Assembly (NCBI RefSeq): GCF_004341035.1
Contig: NZ_SLXK01000011.1
Coordinates: forward strand, 1 to 64,000
Source of the DNA: Scopulibacillus darangshiensis
GTDB lineage: Bacteria; Bacillota; Bacilli; Bacillales; Sporolactobacillaceae
Length of the DNA: 64,000 nucleotides
Direction of reading: 5' to 3'
The position numbers and the translations under genes were made by a program. The stretch's first letter is position 1, and the number at the start of each line of letters is the position of its first letter. This document shows, in pieces, positions 32,594 to 41,953 of the stretch. The notes under the pieces were generated by a model. The model ran no database searches. It was given only the letters and a program-made list of their open reading frames with translations, and had not been told where the DNA came from.

Positions 32594-33604
32594 CTAGTAG
32601 TTATAGACATGCTCTATTTTTTGTTTAATCCCATCACCCTTAGGCAGATAGTGATCCTCCAAGGAGAACATCGGGACGGGAACATCAAACCCCGTCACTT
32701 TCTCAATCGGGGCTTTCAATGAAAGAAAAGCCGTTTCTGTATCGTTGATTAGCGAAATGATATCCCCGCTGACACCGCCTGTTTGATGCGCTTCATGCAA
32801 AATGACAACCCTTCCCGTTTTCTCCACGGACTCCCGAATAAGATCGCGATCAAGAGGATAAAGTGTTCTCAAATCTATCACATCACAACAGATGCCTTGC
32901 TCCTTCTCAATCTGTTCTGCCGCCTTCATTGCAAGCGGCACCATCGCTCCCCAGGTAAAAAGGGAAACATCCTCGCCATCTTTTAACACGTTGCCCTTGC
33001 CAAGCGGAACGGTGTACTTCCCTTCAGGAACCTCCTTGCGTCCCGCGCGGTAGATCTTCATTGGTTCTAGAAAAAGTACAGGGTCAGGATCCTCAATGCT
33101 TGCGATCAAGAGCCCTTTTGCATCATAGGGATTTGACGGCACGACGACTTTAATTCCCGGCATATGTGTAAATAGTGCCTCCATGCTGTCGGAATGAATT
33201 TCCGGTGCTCTTACACCTGCACCATATGGCGTCCGGATCACCATTGGTACGGTGAAACGGCCAAGCGTCCGGCTCCGGATCCTGGAGGCATGTGTCATGA
33301 TTTGATTAAAGGCTGGATAGATAAAACCAAAAAACTGGATTTCCGCAACCGGACGGAGGCCATTGACAGCCATGCCGATTGACGTTCCAATAATGCCAGA
33401 TTCTGCGAGCGGCGTATCTATAATACGATCTTCGCCATATTTTTCGTACAAGCCTTCTGTCGCCCGGAAGACACCGCCATTTTGGCCAACATCCTGACCG
33501 AGAACAAGGATATCCTCATTTTCAGAAAGCATCACATCAAGGGCATCCGTAATGGCTTGAATAAGTGTTAACTGCTTCTGCAGAGTCTGCGTTGCCGTTT
33601 CCAT
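32594..33604 (-). CDS. 2-oxoacid dehydrogenase E1 beta subunit
   Basis: A 336-residue E1beta (transketolase-like pyrimidine and C-terminal domains). Conserved ENEDILVLGQDVGQNGGVFR, DTPLAESGIIGTSIGMAVNG and YGAGVRAPEIHSDSMEALF are visible. With E1alpha it forms the ThDP-dependent alpha2beta2 decarboxylase. The ATG overlaps the E1alpha stop by one base (TAATG), so synthesis is coupled. Confidence 0.93.
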   Translation of the reverse strand: METATQTLQKQLTLIQAITDALDVMLSENEDILVLGQDVGQNGGVFRATEGLYEKYGEDRIIDTPLAESGIIGTSIGMAVNGLRPVAEIQFFGFIYPAFNQIMTHASRIRSRTLGRFTVPMVIRTPYGAGVRAPEIHSDSMEALFTHMPGIKVVVPSNPYDAKGLLIASIEDPDPVLFLEPMKIYRAGRKEVPEGKYTVPLGKGNVLKDGEDVSLFTWGAMVPLAMKAAEQIEKEQGICCDVIDLRTLYPLDRDLIRESVEKTGRVVILHEAHQTGGVSGDIISLINDTETAFLSLKAPIEKVTGFDVPVPMFSLEDHYLPKGDGIKQKIEHVYNY

Positions 33605-34668
33605 TAAGCATTCACTCCCCTTGATTTTAAATAGTGATCCTTTTGTTCTCTAATCGGCCATGGTGATGTTTCGAAGACATAATCGAATAAGTGATTAAGC
33701 TCTGCAGGCGCTGCCTTCTCCATTTCACCGACAGCTGCTTCAATTTCCTCAGATGCTTTCTTCTCAAGCTCATCTAATGCCTCATCCCACATGCCGCTCG
33801 CTTTCATAAAACGTTCGATTCTCGTCACCGGATCACTCGTTTCCCTGCGGACATCATTTTCCGTTTGATCGCGGTATTTGGACGGATCATCAGATGTTGT
33901 ATGGGCGCCGTATCGCCATGTGACCGCTTCAATCAACGTTGGACCGTCCCCATTGCGGGCCTTCTCAACGGCATCAAGTGCAGTAAAATATACAGCAAAG
34001 AAATCGTTGCCATCAATCCGAACGCCGTCCATGTCATAAGCCAATGCTTTCTGGGCAATCGTTTTTGAATGCATTTGCCTTGCGGTCGGCACACTGATCG
34101 CAAACCCATTGTTTTGGTTAAAGAAAATAACGGGAGCCTGAAAAACGCTGGCAAAATTCAATCCTTCATGAAAATCCCCTTCTGATGTCGCCCCATCTCC
34201 AAAGTAGGCCATAGCAACCCGGTCAGTGCCTTTTTTCTTTTCGGCCCAAGCCGCACCGGTCGCATGGAGCAGTTGTGAAGCGATAGGGACGGCCGGCGGG
34301 AAAATATTCTTCCCTTTAGGCGGCAATACACCTTCATAACGTCCGTTCCAATACATCAGAACGTTGCGCATGGAATGGCCAAATGTCAATGTTGCACCGT
34401 GGTCCCGATAAGTTGGAAACATCCAGTCATCATCGGACAATGCCATGGCACTGCCGACCTGAGCTGCTTCCTGTCCTTCAAATGGCACATATGTTCCAAT
34501 CCGGCCCTGCCTTTGCAAATTAACACATTTCCGGTCAAACATTCTGGCGAATAACATCTTTTGGTAAACTTTGGTGACAAAGTCTTTGGTCAGCTTATCT
34601 TTGTATGACGCATCAACTAGGTCACCGTCACCATTCACAATTTGTTTTATGGGAAATGTCACGTCCAT
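33604..34668 (-). CDS. 2-oxoacid dehydrogenase E1 alpha subunit
   Basis: A 354-residue E1alpha. The ThDP-binding motif is GDGATSEGDFHEGLNFASVF ... NN (about 155-182), and the phosphorylation-loop region YRYGAHTTSDDPSKYR-like (WRYGAHTTSDDPSKYRD) is intact. The start is the ATG after GGAGGGGG; the longest frame would run far into the upstream gene. Sequence features are of the branched-chain type, but the operon begins with a probable phenylalanine dehydrogenase 19 bp upstream, so the natural 2-oxoacid may be phenylpyruvate. Confidence 0.92.
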   Translation of the reverse strand: MDVTFPIKQIVNGDGDLVDASYKDKLTKDFVTKVYQKMLFARMFDRKCVNLQRQGRIGTYVPFEGQEAAQVGSAMALSDDDWMFPTYRDHGATLTFGHSMRNVLMYWNGRYEGVLPPKGKNIFPPAVPIASQLLHATGAAWAEKKKGTDRVAMAYFGDGATSEGDFHEGLNFASVFQAPVIFFNQNNGFAISVPTARQMHSKTIAQKALAYDMDGVRIDGNDFFAVYFTALDAVEKARNGDGPTLIEAVTWRYGAHTTSDDPSKYRDQTENDVRRETSDPVTRIERFMKASGMWDEALDELEKKASEEIEAAVGEMEKAAPAELNHLFDYVFETSPWPIREQKDHYLKSRGVNA

Positions 34669-34687
34669 GTGCAGACCCCCTCCTGTT

Positions 34688-35791
34688 TTATCGGATTTGC
34701 CATTTTGGCGGAATACTCGCTGAAAAGAAACTATTTCTTTGCTTTCTGTTCTCAATCCGTTCATCACAAAAGACGTTTGATGCATGGACAGTTGACCAAT
34801 TTTCCCTGTCAGCATGATCATAGATTTGGACAAGAGTGTCATAGATCGCGCGGGTTTGCTGAAGTACACGCTCTTTGTTAGGGTGATGAAGCTCATCGGC
34901 AACCTGAATTAATCCGCCTGCGTTAACGATATAATCCGGTGCATATAGAATGCCGCGCTCCTTAAGAATATCCCCGAGCCGGTCTTCAAGCAGCTGGTTG
35001 TTGGCAGATCCAACAACTGCTTTTACTTTTAATTTTTCAATCGTTTCATCATTGATGACACCGCCAAGTGCACAAGGCACGAAAACATCTGCTGGTGCCG
35101 AATAAATGTCATCACCTTTAACAACTTCAACCTTGCCTGGCAGGTGTTCGGCCTGATTAACAAGCTCCTTGATCACGCTTTTATTAATGTCCGTCACAAA
35201 AAGATTGGCGCCATCTTCAAGCAGCTTTTTTGCTACCTTAAAGCCAACCTTGCCAAGCCCTTGGATCGCAAATGACATATCCTGAAAGACCTCGGTTCCC
35301 CAAACCTTCTTGGCGGTTGCTTTTAACCCATAGATAACTCCTTGGGCCGTAGGTACGGAAGAATCACCGTGTCCGCCATATGCTTCAGGAATACCTACGA
35401 TGTTTTTTGTCTCTTTAAGGGAATGGACAAAATCTTCCGGCGTTGTCCCCATATCAGTTCCCGTGTAGAAGCGGCCATTCAATGATTCGACAAATTGTCC
35501 GAAGGAACGAAAGAGATCAGGTGATTTATCTTTTAAAGGGTCGCCAATAATGACAGACTTGCCGCCGCCGTGATCCATGTCCGCTGCGGCGCATTTATAT
35601 GTCATCCCTTTCGAAAGCCTTAACACATCCTCAACCGCTTCATCAACAGTGGCGTATGGCCTCATTCTGCAGCCGCCAAGAGCTGGTCCGAGCGTTGTAT
35701 CATGGATGGCGATAATAGCCTTCAAACCAGATTTTGGATCATTGCAAAAGACAACCTGTTCATGATCTTTGATTCTTTCAAACTCTAACAT
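34688..35791 (-). CDS. Phenylalanine dehydrogenase (Glu/Leu/Phe/Val dehydrogenase family)
   Basis: A 367-residue NAD-dependent amino acid dehydrogenase. Substrate Lys is K66 in [10 protein letters not shown] and catalytic Lys K78 in [10 protein letters not shown]; the Rossmann loop is IQGLGKVG (about 180-187). Several stretches, such as [31 protein letters not shown] and the RNSFFS ... PKW C-terminus, agree with Lysinibacillus/Bacillus phenylalanine dehydrogenase as I remember it, and differ from leucine dehydrogenase (GGTRM, GLNLGGGKT, LNGHH end). It would convert Phe to phenylpyruvate plus NADH. Second gene of the operon, directly before E1alpha. Confidence 0.82.
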   Translation of the reverse strand: MLEFERIKDHEQVVFCNDPKSGLKAIIAIHDTTLGPALGGCRMRPYATVDEAVEDVLRLSKGMTYKCAAADMDHGGGKSVIIGDPLKDKSPDLFRSFGQFVESLNGRFYTGTDMGTTPEDFVHSLKETKNIVGIPEAYGGHGDSSVPTAQGVIYGLKATAKKVWGTEVFQDMSFAIQGLGKVGFKVAKKLLEDGANLFVTDINKSVIKELVNQAEHLPGKVEVVKGDDIYSAPADVFVPCALGGVINDETIEKLKVKAVVGSANNQLLEDRLGDILKERGILYAPDYIVNAGGLIQVADELHHPNKERVLQQTRAIYDTLVQIYDHADRENWSTVHASNVFCDERIENRKQRNSFFSASIPPKWQIR

Positions 35792-35851
35792 TATGATCCC
35801 CCCAAAATATAAGTAACCGCTTTCATTTCTGCGAAAAAAGTGGATATTTTA

Positions 35852-36253
35852 TTAGTTTGTTATTGAGTCTTTTTCTAATTTATGAGTGATCTCATCTTTA
35901 TTTAGGATAAATTGGGTGACTTCACCTTTACCTGCAAGACCCTTGCTGTTATGGACTTCAACTTCCGTTATCACAGCTCTCCCTTTTAACTCTGTTAGTG
36001 TTGCTGTGACGGTTATGTCTTCTCCTACAGGAGTGGGTGCAATATGTTTGGCGTTGACAGCGCCCCCTATGCCCTCCTCATGCTCTTCTAAAAAGGGAAG
36101 TATTATCTGGCGTGCTGCCCATTCCATGTGATAAACCATCGAAACGGTTGAATAGGCCGGATGAACGACTGTACCCTCGAATTGTGCGACCATCTTTTGT
36201 GTCACGGTGTCTGTGATTGTAGCCTTTTGGCCTATCTTCATACCTGGTTTCAT
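35852..36253 (-). CDS. FlK-like hotdog thioesterase
   Basis: A 133-residue thioesterase of the fluoroacetyl-CoA thioesterase (FlK) type. Motifs are HPAYSTVSMVYHMEWAAR (catalytic Thr/Glu region, about 38-55) and NAKHIAPTPVGEDITVTA with the His (about 73). First gene of the operon with phenylalanine dehydrogenase and E1-E2. It may hydrolyse phenylacetyl-CoA or a dead-end CoA ester, as PaaI and PaaY do in Paa pathways (inference). Start fixed by AAGGAGG. Confidence 0.8.
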   Translation of the reverse strand: MKPGMKIGQKATITDTVTQKMVAQFEGTVVHPAYSTVSMVYHMEWAARQIILPFLEEHEEGIGGAVNAKHIAPTPVGEDITVTATLTELKGRAVITEVEVHNSKGLAGKGEVTQFILNKDEITHKLEKDSITN

Positions 36254-36331
36254 AAAATACCTCCTTAACAGAAACATCGTTCAAAACATGTCATTTGGAA
36301 AATGAATTTTCAGAAGTAAAAAACTACTTTA

Positions 36332-36384
36332 TTTATATAACGTTTCCATAACGCAATCATACCAAAACGTTAAACATCCGTCAA
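36332..36384 (-). promoter_or_regulatory. Promoter and operator of the thioesterase-pdh-E1-E2 operon
   Basis: Minus strand: TTGACG (36379-36384), 17-bp spacer, TATGAT (36356-36361). Overlapping the -10 and reaching downstream is the element TTGCGTTA-N6-ACGTTATATAA (36332-36357), which reappears at the same place in the paaA promoter. It contains a direct repeat of RCGTTAT 11 bp apart. Confidence 0.75.
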
Positions 36385-36497
36385 TTTGGCGAGATAGACG
36401 TTTTATGCTTTAATTCCCTTTAAGCTATAGATCCCACTGTAAACAGCCCTTAATTTCTATTTTATGATTTTTTCACACCTTCATTCTTCATGACCTC

Positions 36498-36540
36498 TTT
36501 ATATAACGAAAATAAAATAAGCGTTACATTAGTGTAACGC
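36498..36540 (-). terminator. Terminator after the flavoprotein gene, with an operator-like half site
   Basis: GCGTTACA-TTAG-TGTAACGC (36521-36540) ends the leftward transcript, followed by TTATTTTATTTTC. The adjoining TTTATATAACG (36498-36508) equals the right half of the operator shared by the paa promoters, but no promoter is visible here. Confidence 0.6.
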
Positions 36541-36561
36541 TTTTAAGCGGTAAAGCGGCGA

Positions 36562-37512
36562 TTAAAGCATATTATTTTTTTGACTTAATATTTCCTTGGC
36601 TCTTGACACCATGCCTGTTATTAGTTCCCTTACAGATGGCACATCATGGATCATACCCGCAATCTGGCCGCTGTTAATAAAGCCTTCTTTTAAATTGCCT
36701 TCAATGGCACCGATCACATGGTGCCGCTCATTTGTTTTTTCGGCATATATGTCAAGGGTTGTTCCGCTCTTTTCCATGTCTATTAAAATATCGGCATAAT
36801 CGTTTTTCATGATCCGCCTGATTCTCTTATACCTTCGACCAACAATAGTCGTGGCGTCATCTTCAGCGGTGAGGATCGAGGACTTATAAGCATCATGATA
36901 AGGAGCTTCTTTGGTTGCAATAAAACGTGTGCCCATTTGGACACCCTCTGCCCCTAGAGCAAGGGCAGCGGCTAACCCTCGGCCGTCGGCTATCCCGCCT
37001 GCGGCAACAACAGGAACATCCACAGCATCAGCAATTTGCGGAACCAGGGTCATTGTTGTTGTTTCAAGATTTGAATTAATCCCCGCTGCCTCATATCCTT
37101 CACACACGATAATGTCTGCCCCTGCTGCTTCAGCTTTCACGGCTTGTCTGACTGAAGCTGTCACACAGATCACCTTGATTCCATTCTCATGGAATAAGGG
37201 AATATAAGGCTTGGGATTTCCTGCAGAAAGTGAGACAATCGGAACTTTCTTCTCAATGACCATATTAATGACTGCCCTTGTCTTGGGATGAACGGACAAT
37301 GGAATATTGACACACCATGGCTTAACAGTCTGACTCGTCATCGCCGCAAGTTTCACCCTTATTTCTTCCAAAGGCATTGTTCCGACCCCGATCGTTCCAA
37401 GCGCACCGGCATTAGAAACCGCCGCGGCGAGTATAGCATCGCTGATGTTGCCCATTCCGCCTTGAAAGATAGGGTATTGAATACCTAATATATCCGTCAT
37501 GCGGTTTGTCAT
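36562..37512 (-). CDS. Nitronate monooxygenase / FabK-like flavoprotein
   Basis: A 316-residue FMN TIM-barrel of the NMO/FabK (2-nitropropane dioxygenase) superfamily. Motifs: QYPIFQGGMGNIS (about 12-24), the FMN-phosphate segment VVAAGGIADGRGLAAALALG (about 175-194) and GTRFIAT. Some members oxidise nitronates, others are enoyl-ACP reductases II; the sequence does not decide. Located in the phenylacetate island between paaY and the E1-E2 operon with its own terminator. Start at the ATG after AAGGATG. Confidence 0.8.
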   Translation of the reverse strand: MTNRMTDILGIQYPIFQGGMGNISDAILAAAVSNAGALGTIGVGTMPLEEIRVKLAAMTSQTVKPWCVNIPLSVHPKTRAVINMVIEKKVPIVSLSAGNPKPYIPLFHENGIKVICVTASVRQAVKAEAAGADIIVCEGYEAAGINSNLETTTMTLVPQIADAVDVPVVAAGGIADGRGLAAALALGAEGVQMGTRFIATKEAPYHDAYKSSILTAEDDATTIVGRRYKRIRRIMKNDYADILIDMEKSGTTLDIYAEKTNERHHVIGAIEGNLKEGFINSGQIAGMIHDVPSVRELITGMVSRAKEILSQKNNML

Positions 37513-37596
37513 ACAAACACATCCTTGCATGTTATAATCAAAGAAAAGCTGAAGCTAGTCAAACCAATTTATTCAACCTAAAGGAGGCTCTTAATC

Positions 37597-38109
37597 TTGT
37601 TAATTCCATATCGCTCAAAACATCCAACGGTTGATGAAAGTGTGTACATTGCTGAAGGTGCCAAGGTGATTGGTGACGTGACAATTGGGGAAGATTCCAG
37701 TGTCTGGTTCAATACCGTCATTCGCGGCGATGAAGCCCCTATCACGATCGGCTGTCAGTGCAATATTCAAGATAACTGCACGCTTCACCTCTATGAAGAT
37801 CAACCGTTGATTCTAGAAGACCGGGTCTCAATTGGGCACAACGTTATCCTGCACGGCTGTAAAATCGGCTGCGGCGCTTTAGTCGGCATGGGTGCAGTTG
37901 TGCTGGATGGGGCTGAGATTGGTGAACAAGCCTTTATTGCGGCAAACACCTTGATTCCCCCAGGCAAAAAGATCCCGCCTAGAACCATGGTGATGGGCTC
38001 CCCTGGTCAAGTTGTCCGGGAGCTTAATGACAAGGACTTTGATCTTATTCAGCTGACTATTGATACTTATATGAAAAAGGCAAAAGAATTTAAAGCCAGT
38101 CAAAAATAA
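37597..38109 (+). CDS. paaY: Gamma-carbonic anhydrase family hexapeptide protein (PaaY)
   Basis: A 170-residue left-handed beta-helix protein with hexapeptide repeats (VIGDVTIGEDSSVWFNTVIR...). Metal-binding histidines are H64 (CTLHLYED), H81 (SIGHNVILHG) and H86. In phenylacetate clusters this family member, PaaY, acts as a thioesterase on hydroxylated or ring-opened CoA esters. It is divergent from the NMO gene and convergent with paaX. Start TTG with AAGGAGG 9 nt upstream. Confidence 0.85.
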   Translation: MLIPYRSKHPTVDESVYIAEGAKVIGDVTIGEDSSVWFNTVIRGDEAPITIGCQCNIQDNCTLHLYEDQPLILEDRVSIGHNVILHGCKIGCGALVGMGAVVLDGAEIGEQAFIAANTLIPPGKKIPPRTMVMGSPGQVVRELNDKDFDLIQLTIDTYMKKAKEFKASQK

Positions 38110-38114
38110 TTGTT

Positions 38115-38149
38115 AGGCTGCCTGCATGTTTGCCGGCAGCCTATTATTT
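38115..38149. terminator. Terminator between paaY and paaX
   Basis: AGGCTGCC (38115-38122) pairs with GGCAGCCT (38135-38142), then ATTATTTTC; serves both convergent genes. Confidence 0.75.
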
Positions 38150-39037
38150 TCAATCAATAATCAGCGGATGGTCCATGACATCATATTCCTTGCTTCGCTT
38201 AGCTTTACCGTTATTTCCGACAAAAATATGCTCAAAAAAACGGTTAGCAGGCTTAGCCAGCGCCCGGTAATAATCACCGAACAGTGCACCAGCGTATTCC
38301 CCCAGCCATTTCTCCGGCAATAAGTCCAAAGGAAGCCCCGGGTCGACAAACAGGAATTTACGATATTCGTGGACAAGCTTCGTTCTTTCAACAAAGCATT
38401 CTTTGTCGCTCATAACGCCTTTTTCAATTTTATTTTTATCAACGACATATTTTTCACTATAAAATTTTATAAACTGATCATAGCGTTTATTAATGTCTTC
38501 GATATCCCAGCAGTCATGGACAAGCTGCTTATTATTCTGAGGTCCTTTATTTTCAGCAGTGAATATATGAACATACCGGTTGATATCATATTTCTGAATG
38601 ATATCCTCAACTTGTTTATCTAATATATTCGGCGTTATCCAACAGCTGCTTGACAGCATACCGAAACCGCTCCATACAAGCTCTTTTCGGAGCTCATCAC
38701 GAATATTCCTTTTTTCCTCAGGAATGGTGTACATGAACATCCGCCATTGTCCATCCCATTTTTCTGGCTTAAGCTTAAAAATACGGTGGGCCGCTTCGTC
38801 CATTCTCTTGACCCCCCGGTCTGTTAAAGAATAAAACGATTTATTCCCTATTTTTCTTGCGGTTACCCACCCTTGTTTGTTCATTCTCGAAATGGCCGCA
38901 CGAACGGATTGCTCGTTATGTCCAAAAGGTTCAAGCAAACGAATTAAGCTGCCGATCCAAATTTCGCTTCCGTAATGTCTAATGTAATCGCCATATAGTG
39001 TAAAGATCATTGAACGTGTATTTAAACTATTTCTCAT
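38150..39037 (-). CDS. paaX: PaaX family transcriptional regulator
   Basis: A 295-residue PaaX-type repressor. The N-terminal winged helix (SLIRLLEPFGHNEQSVRAAISRMNKQGWVTARKIGNKSFYSLTDRG) and central PaaX domain (EKWDGQWRMFMYTIPEEKRN) are clear. PaaX proteins repress phenylacetate genes and release DNA on binding phenylacetyl-CoA. Here it is the last gene of the paaA operon (35 bp after the hydratase), giving a feedback loop. Start at the ATG after AAAGGATG. Confidence 0.92.
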   Translation of the reverse strand: MRNSLNTRSMIFTLYGDYIRHYGSEIWIGSLIRLLEPFGHNEQSVRAAISRMNKQGWVTARKIGNKSFYSLTDRGVKRMDEAAHRIFKLKPEKWDGQWRMFMYTIPEEKRNIRDELRKELVWSGFGMLSSSCWITPNILDKQVEDIIQKYDINRYVHIFTAENKGPQNNKQLVHDCWDIEDINKRYDQFIKFYSEKYVVDKNKIEKGVMSDKECFVERTKLVHEYRKFLFVDPGLPLDLLPEKWLGEYAGALFGDYYRALAKPANRFFEHIFVGNNGKAKRSKEYDVMDHPLIID

Positions 39038-39071
39038 CAAATGTCATCCTTTTATCCGGACGTTTTATACT

Positions 39072-39848
39072 TTATTCCCCTTTAAATTGAGCAGGGCGCT
39101 TTTCGTTGAAGGCTGTTAATGCTTCAACGCGGTCCTTTGTCGGTATAGTCATCTCGTATGCTTTGGATTCGATTTGCAAACCCGTTTGCAAATCAACATT
39201 CATGCCATTTCGAATCGCGAATTTCGCCTGTTGGAGGGCAATCGGACCATTTTGCATCATTTCCTCCGCCAAGCGGGTGCATGCTGACATTAACTCAGCT
39301 TTGTCAACAACCTCATTAAGAATACCATAATCCTTGGCCTTATCGGCTGATAGTTTTCTTGCTGTCAAAACAAGCTCCATAGCCTTAGCCTGGCCTATAA
39401 GTCTTGGCAAACGCTGTGTTCCGCCTGCTCCTGGAATGATTGCCCAGCTTGTCTCTGTGAGGCCTAATTTAGCATGAGAGCTGGCAATGCGGAAATCACA
39501 GGCTAATGCCAATTCAAAACCGCCTCCGAAGGCATAACCATTCACTGCCGCAATGGTCGGCTGTGGTAATGATGCAATCTGTGAGAAGACATCACCGATT
39601 TTCTTAACGTTGCGTCTGACCTCTTGTTCATTTAATTGCTTTCTTTCTTTTAGATCAGCACCGGCGCTAAAAGCTTTTTCGCCGGCACCTGTGAAGACGA
39701 CCACTCTAGCATCCTTAGATGTGTGCAGTGTTTGTACAACTTCTTCTAGTTCCAATAATGTTGAATAATCAAAGCAATTTAATACTTCTGGACGATCCAG
39801 CGTAACATAGGCTAAATGGTTATTTATCTCAAATGTAATTGACGGCAT
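39072..39848 (-). CDS. Enoyl-CoA hydratase (crotonase family)
   Basis: A 258-residue crotonase. Both hydratase glutamates are present, in FGGGFELALACDFR (about 106-119) and LGLTETSWAIIPGAGGTQRL. That makes it a true enoyl-CoA hydratase, probably acting on 2,3-dehydroadipyl-CoA as PaaF does. Between paaJ (19 bp) and paaX (34 bp) in the operon. A second hydratase with both Glu lies earlier in the same operon, so which is PaaF is open. Confidence 0.88.
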   Translation of the reverse strand: MPSITFEINNHLAYVTLDRPEVLNCFDYSTLLELEEVVQTLHTSKDARVVVFTGAGEKAFSAGADLKERKQLNEQEVRRNVKKIGDVFSQIASLPQPTIAAVNGYAFGGGFELALACDFRIASSHAKLGLTETSWAIIPGAGGTQRLPRLIGQAKAMELVLTARKLSADKAKDYGILNEVVDKAELMSACTRLAEEMMQNGPIALQQAKFAIRNGMNVDLQTGLQIESKAYEMTIPTKDRVEALTAFNEKRPAQFKGE

Positions 39849-39867
39849 AATGATCCCCTTTCAGATT

Positions 39868-41067
39868 CTATATGGTTTCTACAATTGTCGCAACGCCTTG
39901 GCCGACACCGACACACATTGTCGCCAACCCGCGCCGTACTTTTTGTTTTTTCATCCCATGAATGAGGGTGGTCAAGATCCGTGCTCCGCTCGCCCCAAGA
40001 GGATGGCCGAAAGCAATCGCACCGCCGCTAACATTGACCTTTTCAGGGTTAAGCATGAGCTGTTTTATACATTCAAGCGATTGTGAGGCGAACGCTTCGT
40101 TAAGTTCAATGAGATCAATTTCATTTACATGAAGCCCTGCCCGTTTTAACGCTTTCCGTGTTGCCCCAATCGGACCAAGCCCCATCACTTCAGGTTCAAG
40201 AGCAGCGGCGGCACTTGCTACATACCGTGCTAACGGTTTAATCCCCAATTCGTCGGCCTTGTCAGCACTCATGAGTAAAACCGCTGCTGCCCCATCATTT
40301 ACCCCTGAGGCATTGCCCGCTGTAATCGTACCACCTTCGAATAAAGGCTTTAACTTTGCCAGCTTTTCCATGGTTGTACTGGCACGCGGATGTTCGTCGG
40401 TTTTCACTGTAAAGTGATTCCCTTTGCGATCCTGATAGGTAACAGGTACAATTTCATCTACAAAGCGGTTTTCCTCCATGGCGGCCTTTGCCTTCATTTG
40501 ACTGTTAAGAGAAAACTTATCCTGCTCTTCGCGGGAAATATTATAGCGCTTCGCCACATTTTCAGCTGTTTGCGGCATGCTGTCCGTCCCATACATATCA
40601 TGAAGTTTGTGGTTAACAAAACGCCAGCCGATTGTTGTATCAAAAAGCTCTTGATTCCCACGGGGAAAATCGACATCCGGTTTGGCCATAACATACGGTG
40701 CGCGTGTCATGCTTTCTGTCCCTCCGGCAATATAGATTTCACCGTCTCCGACCATAATTGCTCTAGCCGCTATATTAACAGCGTCAAGTCCGGAAGCGCA
40801 CAATCTATTAACAGTTGATCCTGCGACATTTACGGGAAGTCCCGCCAAGAGTGCAGCCATTCTGCCAACATTTCGGTTTTCTTCACCGGCGCCATTGGCG
40901 TTTCCCATAATCACTTCCTCAATAGCTTCCACTGGCAATTTTGGCTGGCGGCTAATTAAGCCCTTTATAACTGTTGCGGCCAAATCATCGGGGCGAACGG
41001 ATTTTAGCGCCCCGCGGTATCGGCCGATTGGTGTTCTAACAGCGTCAACAATAACAACATCATTCAT
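39868..41067 (-). CDS. paaJ: Acetyl-CoA acyltransferase (PaaJ-type thiolase)
   Basis: A 399-residue thiolase. The nucleophilic Cys is in [12 protein letters not shown] (about C90), the base His in [12 protein letters not shown] (about H353) and the second Cys in MCVGVGQG (about C385). In this context it should cleave 3-oxo-5,6-dehydrosuberyl-CoA and 3-oxoadipyl-CoA. Its ATG overlaps the paaH stop (TAATG). Confidence 0.9.
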   Translation of the reverse strand: MNDVVIVDAVRTPIGRYRGALKSVRPDDLAATVIKGLISRQPKLPVEAIEEVIMGNANGAGEENRNVGRMAALLAGLPVNVAGSTVNRLCASGLDAVNIAARAIMVGDGEIYIAGGTESMTRAPYVMAKPDVDFPRGNQELFDTTIGWRFVNHKLHDMYGTDSMPQTAENVAKRYNISREEQDKFSLNSQMKAKAAMEENRFVDEIVPVTYQDRKGNHFTVKTDEHPRASTTMEKLAKLKPLFEGGTITAGNASGVNDGAAAVLLMSADKADELGIKPLARYVASAAAALEPEVMGLGPIGATRKALKRAGLHVNEIDLIELNEAFASQSLECIKQLMLNPEKVNVSGGAIAFGHPLGASGARILTTLIHGMKKQKVRRGLATMCVGVGQGVATIVETI

Positions 41068-41930
41068 TATGAACGCACCCCTTCACTGTAATCATAGACA
41101 CCCTTGCCTGTCTTCCTCCCCAACCTGCCAGCTTTAACATACTTTTCGAGGAGCGGCGCCGGACGGTATTTATCACCTAGTGTCTGGTGCAGATATCGGA
41201 GGTTATTCAGGCGGGCGTCCAATCCGACAAGATCAACAAGTTCAAATGGTCCCATTGGATAATTTAGTCCAAGCTTTATTGCCTTATCGATTTCCTCAGG
41301 CGTGCCAACACCTTCCTGCAGCATATAAAAGGCTTCATTCCCGACAAGAGCGCTGATTCTGCTCGTCACGAACCCGGGAAACTCATTAACAACAACGGTT
41401 TCTTTGCCCATTTTTTTGGCAGCTGCTCGGGCAAATGAAGCCGTTTCGTCACTTGTTTCCAGACCCCTAATTATTTCCACCAACGGCATTTTATGAACCG
41501 GGTTGAAAAAGTGCATGGCAATCACGGCTTGAGGCCTTTTTGTAAATGAACCAATTTCGGTCGGACTCATTGTAGAGGTGTTCGTTGCCAGAAAACATGA
41601 TTCAGGGGCATTGCTATCTATCGTTTCAAAGACGGATTTCTTTATTTCTATCTTTTCAGGGACAGCCTCGATGACTAGGTTTGCGTCCTGAACCGATGAA
41701 GCCAAATCTGTTTGGTAACACAGCCTTTCCATAGCTTCTGCTGCTGCTTCCTTATTTATTTTTCCCCTATTAATACCCTTTTGAAAAATCAAATCAATTT
41801 CTTCTTTAGCATGGTTTAAAGGTTCTTCAGCTATATCTACCAATGTCACATGATATCCGCCGACTGCCGCGGCATATGCGATACCCCTGCCCATGACACC
41901 TGATCCGACTACCACTAGTTTCTCTTCCAC
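41067..41930 (-). CDS. paaH: 3-hydroxyacyl-CoA dehydrogenase (PaaH-type)
   Basis: A 287-residue NAD-dependent dehydrogenase of the short bacterial (Hbd-like) type. [20 protein letters not shown] is the NAD-binding loop; [17 protein letters not shown] holds the catalytic His, and FPGFVTSRI follows. The best start is a GTG with GGAGGG 7 nt upstream, seven codons inside the longest frame. It oxidises 3-hydroxyadipyl-CoA in the lower Paa pathway. Confidence 0.9.
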   Translation of the reverse strand: MEEKLVVVGSGVMGRGIAYAAAVGGYHVTLVDIAEEPLNHAKEEIDLIFQKGINRGKINKEAAAEAMERLCYQTDLASSVQDANLVIEAVPEKIEIKKSVFETIDSNAPESCFLATNTSTMSPTEIGSFTKRPQAVIAMHFFNPVHKMPLVEIIRGLETSDETASFARAAAKKMGKETVVVNEFPGFVTSRISALVGNEAFYMLQEGVGTPEEIDKAIKLGLNYPMGPFELVDLVGLDARLNNLRYLHQTLGDKYRPAPLLEKYVKAGRLGRKTGKGVYDYSEGVRS

Positions 41931-41953
41931 GCCTAATCCCTCCATGATCATTT

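Noticed and set aside
31322-34668. Plain naming of E1-E2 as the pyruvate dehydrogenase complex
   Set aside because: No E3 gene, and the operon starts with an amino acid dehydrogenase; E1 and E2 features are of the branched-chain type.
36910-37210. Long open frames opposite many genes (for example opposite the flavoprotein, GerAC, HemE and PbpF genes)
   Set aside because: They have no ribosome binding sites, biased composition typical of antisense frames, and lie wholly inside well-identified genes.
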